A DNA stretch of 8,150 nucleotides from CAZCAQ01 sp964563965 (GCA_964563965.1 CAZLZI010000042.1:1-8150); one strand, 5' to 3'. Shown: positions 1-6,775, numbered from the stretch's first letter. Notes: generated by a model not told the origin, from the sequence alone. Numbers and translations: made by a program.

Positions 1-214
1 AAAATGTAAGTAATTTGGACAGTTTTAGGAATAGCTTATTTCTAGGTGCAATAATGTTTTTTGAAGTTATAGTTTCAGGAAGGTTTTTTGGGTTATATAG
101 TCCAGTGTAGATGTCTGCTGTTGGGTATAGCTCAAGCAGCGCTTCAAGTGTTTTTTCAGCACCACCATATTGCGATAGATAATCATGAACAAAGGCTACT
201 TTAGTAATAGTCAC
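1..214 (-). CDS. Glycosyltransferase family 4 (GT-B fold), N-terminal fragment
   Basis: Partial gene: the start lies at 214 and the coding region leaves the window at base 1, giving 71 N-terminal residues. The protein begins VTITKVAFVHDYL (GTG start, read as Met) and continues with a GGAEK motif at residues 17-21 and a TGLYNP stretch at 38-43. The VHDxLxxxGGAE signature is typical of the N-terminal Rossmann half of GT4 (group 1) glycosyltransferases, which move a sugar from a nucleotide-sugar donor to envelope glycans or lipids at the cytoplasmic membrane face. The donor-binding C-terminal half is outside the window, so donor and acceptor cannot be named. There is no Shine-Dalgarno; a perfect TATAAT sits 6 nt before the GTG, supporting this start and a leaderless mRNA. 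The gene diverges from the protease gene at 260. Family call is confident, specificity unknown. Confidence 0.85.
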   Translation of the reverse strand, partial: MTITKVAFVHDYLSQYGGAEKTLEALLELYPTADIYTGLYNPKNLPETITSKNIIAPRNKLFLKLSKLLTF

Positions 215-220
215 GTTACT

Positions 221-226
221 ATTATA
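221..226 (-). promoter_or_regulatory. -10 box of the glycosyltransferase gene
   Basis: On the minus strand this is a perfect TATAAT, followed by 6 nt and then the GTG start codon at 214. This places transcription start at or next to the start codon, so the message is probably leaderless. The best -35 candidate is TTAAGC (250-245, spacer 18), which is weak and overlaps the proposed -10 of the divergent protease gene; if real, the two promoters would compete. Confidence 0.55.
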
Positions 227-247
227 GATTATTTTGCCTAATTAGCT

Positions 248-253
248 TAACAT
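248..253 (+). promoter_or_regulatory. Putative -10 box of the subtilase gene
   Basis: TAACAT (4 of 6 matches to TATAAT, fits TANNNT) lies 6 nt before the ATG at 260. No Shine-Dalgarno is present in the AT-rich stretch between them. A -35 at 225-230 (TAGATT) is poor. The call rests mainly on sharing the same -10 to start spacing as other genes of the window. Confidence 0.35.
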
Positions 254-259
254 TTTATT

Positions 260-2017
260 ATGTCAGTTGAATCTTTTGCCCCCTATTCCGCTAGTAGCGC
301 TGGTCCTAGAGAATATGTAAATTCTATTAGAACTACCATTCGTGAGAAGTTAGATGGTGTTCGTGCATTTTTTAAACCTAATGAGACAGAAGCTCGAGAG
401 TTGCTTGAGCGAGTAGCTATGCGAATTGAGACTAGAAATAGAGAAGATCATATGAGAGGTATTCATGCACCTGAAAACGTTGATCTTGATATTCATGTGC
501 TTGAAAGAATAGATAGACTATATGGTGTTCATATAAATTTGGCCACGCACCCTTTTACCCAGTCTGAGCACCAGAATTTAGTAGGCAGTGATGACGAATC
601 CTGGGGAGAAGTAAGTCACTTTCAAAAGTTGATATATGTGGCTGGTGTTGCGAGTCTTGCCACAAGCTTAGCTGCTCCCTTTATAGAGCATCCACTAGGT
701 GTAGCTAGTGACACGATAACAACTTTAGAGGGACCGCAACTTGATTATGTGCATAATCAGAATGGCGGAGCTGCTTTAGTTGAAACCATAGCCTCCTATG
801 ATCTTGGATTGGCTTTTCCAGCGGATAAAGGCGAAACCACAATTGATATAGATATTATTCACCCAGGTGCTTGCGATACTACTTTATATCAATTCGACGG
901 AGTTCACTGGCAAGCGGTTGGGCATCTTTCCACTGATGCTGATGTTTTGCAACTACTCAATGTTCCACAATCAGACATGGCTCTTGGCTCTGACAACTGT
1001 AGTCCTTATCCTGATAATCCTTTAAGACTTGAGCAATTTAGGGATGATTCGCTAGCTATTCATATGGCTACTTTAATTGCTGCCAGTGATTATGTTACCA
1101 CTGATCCGAATAACATAAGAGAGGCCAGAGAGCATAAGGGTGGGTACGGGGTGAAGATAGCTGTAGTAGATATTAGCTTTCCAGAGACGATAAAAAATCA
1201 GGTTGCGGATTTTGCAGGATCCGATGTTACCACCATAAGACTTGCTGATAGTGGTAATGATGGTTTTACTTCAAAGCATTACACTCACGGCATAGAGGTG
1301 GCTTCTCGAGCTGCTGGACAAGCCGTGGGGGTAGCTCCTCAGGCCTCCCTGACACTTATAGGCTTTGAGGATGCCGCCACTTCACTTAATGACGGTTCAT
1401 ATAAGGTTAATTCTGCATTGTTTTATGGAGCCCTCGATATAGCTGTTGATAGCTCGGATGTTGTAGTTGTGTCTCTACTTCGTCCTAACGAAGATATATC
1501 ACCTCAGATGAGTGCGCTGATTGAGAAAGCCCGTGCATTAGGTAGATTTATTGTCTTCGCTGCTGGGAATGATGCACAGAAAGATTTTGCACCTTTGCAA
1601 GCCTTAGGTATGGACGAAGCTAATCCTCATGTGATAGTAGTTGGTGGTTTGAATTTAACTGGGGATTTGACAACAAAAGCAGGAGAACTTAACGCGAATG
1701 ATGGGGGAGGTACTTTGTTTCCAATATATTCATCGGGTTATACACCTGAGGAAGGAAACCAATCTGATGCAAACCAACATCTTAATGATAACTATCGGTT
1801 GTTTCGTGTTGGTGGTTCATCGTATGCAGCCCCTGTTGTAGCAGGTACGATTGCCTTATTACTTGGAGTTGATCCTTCTCTTCGGCATAGACCTGCAGAC
1901 GTGCAGCGAATATTACAAGAGACTTCTGGGAATTTAGGGATTGATGCACACGCTGCCTTAAGACAAGCCACCATGGAGAAATTGGGTAATGCAATTAATA
2001 GTACGGCCAAACATTAG
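260..2017 (+). CDS. Membrane-anchored subtilisin-like serine protease (S8 family)
   Basis: A 585-residue protein with a subtilase domain at about 298-565. The catalytic triad is visible: Asp304 in AVVDIS, His343 in YTHG, and Ser521 in GGSSYAAP (a variant of GTSMAAP). Asn437 in FAAGND is the oxyanion-hole residue. The N-terminus is not a classical signal peptide. About 120 charged, mostly helical-looking residues come first, then an uncharged stretch at 124-141 (LIYVAGVASLATSLAAPF) that could be a single membrane anchor, leaving the protease outside the cytoplasm. Residues 160-290 form an extra domain of unknown family with Cys205 and Cys247, which might form a disulfide. This region could be a prodomain or a recognition domain. 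The histidine motif (HGIEVAS) departs from the usual HGTHVAG but keeps the catalytic residue. The first ATG has no Shine-Dalgarno. It is divergent from the glycosyltransferase gene and followed by a 180-bp gap. Family call is certain; substrate unknown. Confidence 0.92.
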   Translation: MSVESFAPYSASSAGPREYVNSIRTTIREKLDGVRAFFKPNETEARELLERVAMRIETRNREDHMRGIHAPENVDLDIHVLERIDRLYGVHINLATHPFTQSEHQNLVGSDDESWGEVSHFQKLIYVAGVASLATSLAAPFIEHPLGVASDTITTLEGPQLDYVHNQNGGAALVETIASYDLGLAFPADKGETTIDIDIIHPGACDTTLYQFDGVHWQAVGHLSTDADVLQLLNVPQSDMALGSDNCSPYPDNPLRLEQFRDDSLAIHMATLIAASDYVTTDPNNIREAREHKGGYGVKIAVVDISFPETIKNQVADFAGSDVTTIRLADSGNDGFTSKHYTHGIEVASRAAGQAVGVAPQASLTLIGFEDAATSLNDGSYKVNSALFYGALDIAVDSSDVVVVSLLRPNEDISPQMSALIEKARALGRFIVFAAGNDAQKDFAPLQALGMDEANPHVIVVGGLNLTGDLTTKAGELNANDGGGTLFPIYSSGYTPEEGNQSDANQHLNDNYRLFRVGGSSYAAPVVAGTIALLLGVDPSLRHRPADVQRILQETSGNLGIDAHAALRQATMEKLGNAINSTAKH

Positions 2018-2139
2018 CAAAAGTAAAGATCTTGGAATGACGGGTTCAGTATGTACTCATAATCATGCTGCCCAGATTTTACCAGTTAGTATTTACCTTC
2101 GTAGTAGGCTTTAAAGTACGTATGAACAAAATAATATAC

Positions 2140-2151
2140 CAACGATCGTTG
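2140..2151. repeat. 12-bp perfect palindrome upstream of a promoter
   Basis: CAACGATCGTTG is a perfect dyad ending 11 bp before the TTGACA at 2163. It could be an operator for the gene at 2198, but a 12-bp palindrome is expected roughly twice by chance in a window this size. The rest of the 180-bp gap (2018-2197) shows no tRNA, hairpin terminator or convincing small gene. Confidence 0.25.
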
Positions 2152-2162
2152 AAACAATCTTC

Positions 2163-2190
2163 TTGACATTGTGTGAAATATTTGGATAGT
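2163..2190 (+). promoter_or_regulatory. Promoter of the 184-residue membrane protein gene
   Basis: A perfect TTGACA -35 (2163-2168) is followed after 16 bp by GATAGT (2185-2190, 4 of 6 matches). The -10 ends 7 nt before the ATG at 2198, so the predicted transcript starts at or beside the start codon. The overlapping TATATA at 2191-2196 is too close to the start and too far from the -35 to be the main -10. Confidence 0.55.
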
Positions 2191-2197
2191 TATATAT

Positions 2198-2752
2198 ATG
2201 TTAAATCACCTGCCTGATAAAAACAGTTACTCAAGAGTTATGTTGAGTAATAGTTATGGATTCTCTCAATTTTATGTTTTCGCCTTAGCACTTTTACTGG
2301 TTGCGGGTTTTTCTATGTACAGACAAAATGCCCTTTCAAAAAAAGAAGAAGTATTAGGTGTTACTCAAGTAGCTCCTGTAAATGAACGCAAAGGATTTTC
2401 TGTCATGGTTAAGTCAAATGGACCAACATGGGATTTCTATGAATTCTTATGTAAATCACTAGAAGAGTGTAAGAGTAGTCCGGAATCGGGCTATCAATTA
2501 CCGTTGATTAGTGGAGGAGAGTCAGAGGGACATGAAATTATTGTAGAACCAAACGGCGATTGGTCAGGTTACAACTATATTAAATATTATGTTAAAGGCG
2601 GTTGGGGACAAGATTCCTCAAACTTTAGGTTAGCTACTCCAACAAACATTGCAGGTGCCCAAGTAGGTGATTTTGCAGGCATGCCTTTTGTAATTATACC
2701 TATCAGTTCTGTAAGACAGGGTTTTGACGCATCTGCTGTTTTTTCCAATTAA
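2198..2752 (+). CDS. Membrane-anchored extracytoplasmic protein of unknown function
   Basis: A 184-residue protein of no family I recognise. Residues 1-23 are polar, 24-39 (QFYVFALALLLVAGFS) form one hydrophobic membrane segment followed by YRQNALSKKEE, and 50-184 would lie outside the cell. A short EVLGV sequence follows the anchor, as is often seen just after the membrane segment in exported proteins of CPR bacteria (recollection, not searched). The outer part has Cys85 and Cys91, aromatic-rich stretches around 121-137 (WSGYNYIKYYVKGGW) and no known catalytic motif; it looks beta-rich. The upstream promoter fits the ATG at 2198; a second in-frame Met at residue 15 is possible but less likely. 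It lies 18 bp before the HEPN gene, but that gene appears to have its own -10, so co-transcription is uncertain. It is probably an envelope or surface component. Confidence 0.7.
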   Translation: MLNHLPDKNSYSRVMLSNSYGFSQFYVFALALLLVAGFSMYRQNALSKKEEVLGVTQVAPVNERKGFSVMVKSNGPTWDFYEFLCKSLEECKSSPESGYQLPLISGGESEGHEIIVEPNGDWSGYNYIKYYVKGGWGQDSSNFRLATPTNIAGAQVGDFAGMPFVIIPISSVRQGFDASAVFSN

Positions 2753-2758
2753 AGGATA

Positions 2759-2764
2759 TAGAAT
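2759..2764 (+). promoter_or_regulatory. Putative -10 box of the HEPN gene
   Basis: TAGAAT (5 of 6 matches to TATAAT) sits in the 18-bp gap between two genes and ends exactly 6 nt before the ATG at 2771. No clear -35 is present at 16-18 bp. An AAAGGA at 2751-2756 is 14 nt from the ATG, too far to act well as a Shine-Dalgarno. Confidence 0.4.
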
Positions 2765-2770
2765 TTAACT

Positions 2771-3277
2771 ATGCATATTGTTAATAGGCATACATTTCTC
2801 TGGTCTTATTTATCTGATTATCAAAAAGGGTTAATTGTTGACGGAGAAATGCTTCTAGATCATCTCCACTTATTCAAACATGACATTTCTGATTATTCAT
2901 TCTTAGTCTTTCCTTTTTCTAAAGCATACGAGGGTTTTTTAAAGAAATTCTTTTTAGATATAGGACTTATTAAACAAGATGCGTATTACAGTGATGATAT
3001 TCGTATCGGTAGATTACTAAACCCTGGTACTACAAAACGGTCAGGTGGAGACTTATATCTTTTACTGTGTAAACATGAACGCGGTGGTAAGGAGTTATCT
3101 GATATTCTTTGGGATGCTTGGAAAAAAGGTAGGAATGAAGTTTTTCATTACTTTCCACATAATTTTAAAAAACTAAATTATGATGAAGCAATTTCACTCA
3201 TCACTCAAATAGCAGCTGCTATGGAAATTGCTGTAACACAGTGCGATTTGCATGAAAGTAATATAATCACGTTGTGA
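2771..3277 (+). CDS. HEPN-domain protein, RNase LS (RnlA)-like, predicted ribonuclease
   Basis: A 168-residue protein with features of the HEPN domain found in RNase LS (RnlA/LsoA) toxins. Residues 41-66 (DYSFLVFPFSKAYEGFLKK and onward) match the first conserved helix of that group as I remember it. Residues 115-131 (DAWKKGRNEVFHYFPHN) carry the HEPN active-site motif, Arg121-Asn122-x3-His126. A final helix covers about 137-157. HEPN proteins with an intact RxxxxH motif usually act as metal-independent endoribonucleases, often in toxin-antitoxin or abortive-infection roles. Here the domain stands alone, without the other RnlA domains, and no antitoxin (RnlB or MNT type) is beside it. Its last four bases overlap the mnmA start (GTGA). 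A hand count over 2821-3240 gives about 33% GC, lower than sampled parts of neighbouring genes, which could reflect transfer. A non-toxic RNA-processing role is also possible. Confidence 0.75.
   Translation: MHIVNRHTFLWSYLSDYQKGLIVDGEMLLDHLHLFKHDISDYSFLVFPFSKAYEGFLKKFFLDIGLIKQDAYYSDDIRIGRLLNPGTTKRSGGDLYLLLCKHERGGKELSDILWDAWKKGRNEVFHYFPHNFKKLNYDEAISLITQIAAAMEIAVTQCDLHESNIITL
3262..3267 (+). promoter_or_regulatory. -10 box of mnmA inside the end of the HEPN gene
   Basis: A perfect TATAAT lies 6 nt before the GTG start of mnmA, the same arrangement as TATAAT-6 nt-GTG at the glycosyltransferase gene. No good -35 is seen at 16-18 bp. It suggests mnmA can be transcribed as a leaderless mRNA independently of the HEPN gene as well as by read-through. 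Confidence 0.5.
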
Positions 3278-4335
3278 TCAAAGATTTTCTTCCAAAGAAA
3301 AGCAAAATAGCTGTAGGTTTAAGTGGCGGTGTGGACTCTGCTGTTGCCGCTTATTTACTTAAGCAACAAGGCTTTGACGTTGTTGGGGTACATATGCAGT
3401 GTTGGGATTATGATGCCAAAGGCTGTACAGGGAAGAAAGATAGAGCAGATGCCGTTACCGTTGCCACATTACTGGATATTCCGTTTATCTCTCTTGATTT
3501 CCAAAAAGAATACAAGCAGAGAGTACTGGAGCATTTCTTTGCGGAATACAAAGCAGGGCGCACTCCTAATCCAGACATAGCATGTAATAAAGAGATTAAA
3601 TTCGGGCTTTTTCTTAATTGGGCACTAACAAATGGCTATTCGCACATAGCAACAGGTCACTATGCACTGCTTACTAAAGATGCGTTCTACGCTCTTACAG
3701 TGCCTAAGGACAAGACAAAAGATCAAACATACTTTCTGTACCAATTAGGTCAAAAAGAACTCTCCCATGCCGTTTTCCCACTTGGAACTTATACTAAGAA
3801 AGAAGTAAGGGCAATTGCCCGCGAACAAAACCTTCCAGTTGCTAACAAAGAGGAGAGTTTTGGGATTTGTTTTATAGGAGATATTGATTTAAGAGAGTTT
3901 CTTGCTAGTAATGCAGGGTTTATTCCAATGCAAGGGCATGTATTAGATACAAGGGGAAATATAATAGGAACTCATATGGGTGCTTATGCATTTACGGTAG
4001 GGCAGCGCCATGGGTTTACGATAAATAAGTATCAAGGTAAGCCGCAATATGTAGTGGAGAAGAGGAGCGTGACTAATGAACTTGTTGTGGGCTCGTATGC
4101 CGAGTGTTTGTCTAGCGAATTTGCACTAAATACTATTCACTGGCTGGGTCAGACCTATGGTAGCCCACTCGTCTGTGAATGTAGAATCAGACATTTGGGT
4201 CAGTTCTATCCTTGCACAGTGGATCCAAATACATTAAGCGTCTCCCTACAGTCACCTGCTTTTGCTGTGGCTAGTGGACAAAGTGCTGTCTTTTATCAGG
4301 ACGGAGTTGTACTTGGTGGAGGAGTTATTGCTTAG
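3274..4335 (+). CDS. mnmA: tRNA-specific 2-thiouridylase MnmA
   Basis: A 353-residue protein, close to the usual MnmA length of about 360. MnmA activates U34 of tRNA Lys, Glu and Gln with ATP and inserts sulfur to form s2U (EC 2.8.1.13), improving wobble decoding. The N-terminal ATP-pyrophosphatase domain has the PP-loop SGGVDS at 17-22. The two catalytic cysteines are present: Cys104 in NPDIACNKEIKFG and Cys199 in SFGICFIG, so the protein should be active. Other family motifs are DQTYFLYQL at 150-158 and VGQRHG at 242-247, with the C-terminal beta-barrel ending in a VVLGGG stretch. The start is GTG; an in-frame stop at 3259-3261 leaves no alternative upstream. It overlaps the HEPN stop by 4 bases (GTGA), allowing translational coupling, and a perfect TATAAT lies 6 nt upstream. 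Its stop overlaps the convergent M23 gene by 4 bases. Orthology is very secure. Confidence 0.97.
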   Translation: MIKDFLPKKSKIAVGLSGGVDSAVAAYLLKQQGFDVVGVHMQCWDYDAKGCTGKKDRADAVTVATLLDIPFISLDFQKEYKQRVLEHFFAEYKAGRTPNPDIACNKEIKFGLFLNWALTNGYSHIATGHYALLTKDAFYALTVPKDKTKDQTYFLYQLGQKELSHAVFPLGTYTKKEVRAIAREQNLPVANKEESFGICFIGDIDLREFLASNAGFIPMQGHVLDTRGNIIGTHMGAYAFTVGQRHGFTINKYQGKPQYVVEKRSVTNELVVGSYAECLSSEFALNTIHWLGQTYGSPLVCECRIRHLGQFYPCTVDPNTLSVSLQSPAFAVASGQSAVFYQDGVVLGGGVIA

Positions 4336-6701
4336 TTAGTAACCTGACTTGTCTCAAAACCTACATCTTTAAGTTTTATCTTCTTATTCCGAATAGAACT
4401 TACATCTACAGCTATTTGTAGTGAGTTTATCTCTTCAAGATTTTGATGCGCATCTAGGCTTCGGTATTGTAGAGTATATGTTGTTGTCGTGTACTCAAGA
4501 GGTAGGAGGAAAGGCTCTGCATATTCTAGAAACTCGCCATCATTTATCTTATACAGAATAGTTTGTACAGTCGATTGATAGTCAGTATCTTCTGCTGTAA
4601 GCTCAATCACGGGCATTTCAACATAGGTAGCATTACTCTTCTTGCCATGAATCTTTATCTTTGTAATTGGTGGTAAAGTGTCTGTGGGAAGACCTGTAAG
4701 TACTATAAGACCACTCTGTGTTGTAATTCTTACTGTATTAGCTGCTTTATCAATATCTGAACTAACTGGTACCCAGTCATTGTTAACGTTGTCTCTTCGT
4801 AAAACTTCAAGGGATTCTTCATTTATATTTAATAATGCTAAATCGTCATAATAAATTTCTATGTCAAAGTTATTTGCATTAACTACTTCGTTTCCAAAAG
4901 TATCTAGAACTGTAAGTTCAAAGAAAGTATTGGCTAGGGGCACTTTACTACCTCCAATGTTCACTCTTTTAGTAGGTAGTGGGGTAATAAGTGCTGTATA
5001 GACTTGTTGAGACTCTCTGAACTGGATTTTTATATCGAGGAAAATTGTTTGGTTAACCTTGCCGTCAAGATAAAGTCTTTTAGTATAGAGTGGGTCTTGC
5101 CACAGGTATATGTTTGCGCAGGAAGTATGTATTCCAAGCCCATCTTGCCATTGATAGCCATTCCACGGGTCTGGTAAAAGTATGCTCTGCCAACCAAATG
5201 GATCTGTTTTGCCATGCGGAGTATCATTGGTAAAATCACCATCTGCATTCACATCTTGTACTACAGTAAAATGAAGATGTGGACCACTAGTGTTACCCGA
5301 CATCCCTACTTTTCCAATGGTATCTCCTTGCGCAATTTGTGTGGGAGGTTTCTCCTGATGTGGTTGTAGATGTCCATAGATGGTTTGATAACCGTTTACA
5401 TGGGTTACTTTGATGAAATACCCTAGTCCATACTTCTCATAACCGTAGCTTGCACTTCCACTTTGGACTGCTAAAACCTCGGTTCCATACTTAACTGCAA
5501 AGTCTGTACCATCATGGCTTGAGTAATAAAGCTCAGGTATAGGTAAACTTAGTCCATAGAAGTTTGTTGTAGTGGAAGCATATGTGCTTGGCTCGGGATA
5601 CACATCGTACCCAAGGAGCGGATACGCATGATCAAAGAAGGCGCTAATCGAATCCAATGTTTCATTTGGATATGTTTGTTTCCATGGGAATGCAAAATAT
5701 GGCTTCACATCATTTATAGGACTAGGTATGTTGTATTTGTATACCCCTTCTTGCTGTACAGTAGCAAAGAGCTTTGAGTTTTCTGAGAATACCCATGCAA
5801 TCCCAAGTGTCTGTTTAGAAAATGGTGCATACGTGCTATTCCAAGTTTTGCCATTGTCGCTGCTAAACCAAACCCCGATTGATGTACCTAAATAGAAAGT
5901 TTTAGTTAAAGGAAAATACTTTATTGAATGAACAGACTTCTCCAGCCAAAAGCTATCTTTTGTCCAGCTAGTACCGCCATCTTTACTATAAAACATACCT
6001 TTACCATTGGATGTGCCTGCAAAGATTATTTCTGAGGTACCTTCAATATCTGCTATCTTTTCATCTCCCAGTGGTTGAAATACTTGCCAGTTTAGTCCTT
6101 GGTCCAATGATACATACGTTTTTGCGTCATCGTAAGCATAAATGGCATTGCCTACTAGTTTAAGCATTTTAATGCGTGGTCCAAAATACCCAGATCCGAG
6201 TTTTTGATTCCAAGTAGCTCCATTATCATCTGAAAACCAAAGTCCATGACTATATGTCCCCAATAAAATTGTATTATCAAAAGCGAGTACTTTTGAAGCG
6301 GATACTTCGGGTCCCATATGTTGCCAAGTTTTACCCACGTCATAAGATACATATAACCCTAGTGTGTTATGCCCCTTAGTACTATCAAACACCGAATAGT
6401 AGGTTGCTGCATAAATTGATCTATCTTCTCTCTGGTAATAGATATCCGTTACACCTCTTTTTGCAAGTCCAAAGTCTTGCCATGTATCACCAAAGTCTTT
6501 GGTTATAGCTATGCCATTTACTGGGTTGAGAAAAGCTCGAGAATCGAATTCTCCAGCTAACACACCGTAGTGAGTGTTTTGTAAACTTGTTATATATAGT
6601 TTTGGCAGATTGACCTTTTCCCAAGCTACATTTGCATGTACGGGATCTGAGGACAGGATTAGAAATATATATAGAAGTGCTATCAATTTAAGTATTCGCA
6701 T
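4332..6701 (-). CDS. Secreted Asp-box beta-propeller / M23 (LytM) peptidase multidomain protein
   Basis: A 789-residue exported protein. Residues 1-23 are a Sec signal peptide (MRILK, hydrophobic 6-16, likely cut after VHA). Six Asp-box (BNR) motifs follow at 67-74, 119-126, 157-164, 198-205, 239-246 and 280-287, the last five about 40 residues apart, indicating a beta-propeller. An M23 peptidase domain spans about 365-505 with zinc ligands His396 and Asp400 (HDGTD) and HLH at 475-477, plus His444 in YGHL. All key residues are kept, so it should cut peptide bonds, most likely in peptidoglycan cross-links. An insert at 483-491 (DVNADGDFT) resembles a calcium-binding loop. Residues 595-670 and 678-767 look like beta-sandwich surface domains; the second resembles Ig-like/OmpL47 repeats. 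The tail is basic (NKKIKLK). It is convergent with mnmA and divergent from the polyamine gene. It could act in wall remodelling or attack on neighbours or a host cell wall. Confidence 0.9.
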   Translation of the reverse strand: MRILKLIALLYIFLILSSDPVHANVAWEKVNLPKLYITSLQNTHYGVLAGEFDSRAFLNPVNGIAITKDFGDTWQDFGLAKRGVTDIYYQREDRSIYAATYYSVFDSTKGHNTLGLYVSYDVGKTWQHMGPEVSASKVLAFDNTILLGTYSHGLWFSDDNGATWNQKLGSGYFGPRIKMLKLVGNAIYAYDDAKTYVSLDQGLNWQVFQPLGDEKIADIEGTSEIIFAGTSNGKGMFYSKDGGTSWTKDSFWLEKSVHSIKYFPLTKTFYLGTSIGVWFSSDNGKTWNSTYAPFSKQTLGIAWVFSENSKLFATVQQEGVYKYNIPSPINDVKPYFAFPWKQTYPNETLDSISAFFDHAYPLLGYDVYPEPSTYASTTTNFYGLSLPIPELYYSSHDGTDFAVKYGTEVLAVQSGSASYGYEKYGLGYFIKVTHVNGYQTIYGHLQPHQEKPPTQIAQGDTIGKVGMSGNTSGPHLHFTVVQDVNADGDFTNDTPHGKTDPFGWQSILLPDPWNGYQWQDGLGIHTSCANIYLWQDPLYTKRLYLDGKVNQTIFLDIKIQFRESQQVYTALITPLPTKRVNIGGSKVPLANTFFELTVLDTFGNEVVNANNFDIEIYYDDLALLNINEESLEVLRRDNVNNDWVPVSSDIDKAANTVRITTQSGLIVLTGLPTDTLPPITKIKIHGKKSNATYVEMPVIELTAEDTDYQSTVQTILYKINDGEFLEYAEPFLLPLEYTTTTYTLQYRSLDAHQNLEEINSLQIAVDVSSIRNKKIKLKDVGFETSQVTN

Positions 6702-6707
6702 GCCTAT

Positions 6708-6736
6708 ATTTACTTGAGATAGAAGCTAGTATTCAA
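6708..6736 (-). promoter_or_regulatory. Putative promoter of the M23 protein gene
   Basis: On the minus strand, TTGAAT (6736-6731, 4 of 6 matches to TTGACA) is followed after 17 bp by GTAAAT (6713-6708), a poor -10; TAAATA one base further is an alternative. The ATG at 6701 lies 6 nt downstream and there is no Shine-Dalgarno, so a leaderless start is again suggested. Confidence 0.35.
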
Positions 6737-6761
6737 TGCTGGTTTGTCTATTTAGACTAGC
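6725..6761. repeat. Nested inverted repeats in the divergent promoter region
   Basis: The outer arms are GCTAGT (6725-6730) and ACTAGC (6756-6761). The inner arms are GTCTA (6746-6750) and TAGAC (6753-6757), separated by TT, so inner and outer right arms overlap by two bases. The outer left arm abuts the M23 gene -35, while the inner dyad covers the place where the -35 of the polyamine gene is expected. This position suits a transcription-factor operator controlling one or both genes. The arms are short, so chance is not excluded. Confidence 0.4.
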
Positions 6762-6769
6762 AGTTATGA

Positions 6770-6775
6770 TATAGT
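6770..6775 (+). promoter_or_regulatory. -10 box of the bpsA-AdoMetDC fusion gene
   Basis: TATAGT (5 of 6 matches) ends 8 nt before the ATG at 6784. There is no Shine-Dalgarno. The expected -35 site at a 17-bp spacer (6747-6752, TCTATT) is weak and falls within the inner inverted repeat; TTGTCT at 6744-6749 would need a 20-bp spacer. Confidence 0.45.

Noticed and set aside
1782..2010. Two overlapping minus-strand open frames of about 70 codons inside the protease gene
   Set aside because: They lie opposite the catalytic-serine region of a well-supported subtilase, resemble no family and have no promoter-like context; they are shadow frames.
2018..2162. Possible tRNA, small RNA or 25-codon frame in the gap after the protease gene
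   Set aside because: GGGTTCAG at about 2042 recalls a T-arm but has no matching stem or acceptor arm; the 25-codon frame has no supporting signal or similarity.
2191..2196. TATATA as the -10 of the gene at 2198
   Set aside because: It would leave only one base before the ATG and a 22-bp spacer from TTGACA; GATAGT at 2185-2190 fits better.
3323..3580. 85-codon plus-strand frame inside mnmA
   Set aside because: It overlaps the conserved PP-loop and first catalytic cysteine region of mnmA in another frame, and its protein looks random.
5030..6352. Short minus-strand frames inside the M23/Asp-box gene
   Set aside because: They are out of frame with conserved motifs of the longer gene and have no recognisable protein features.
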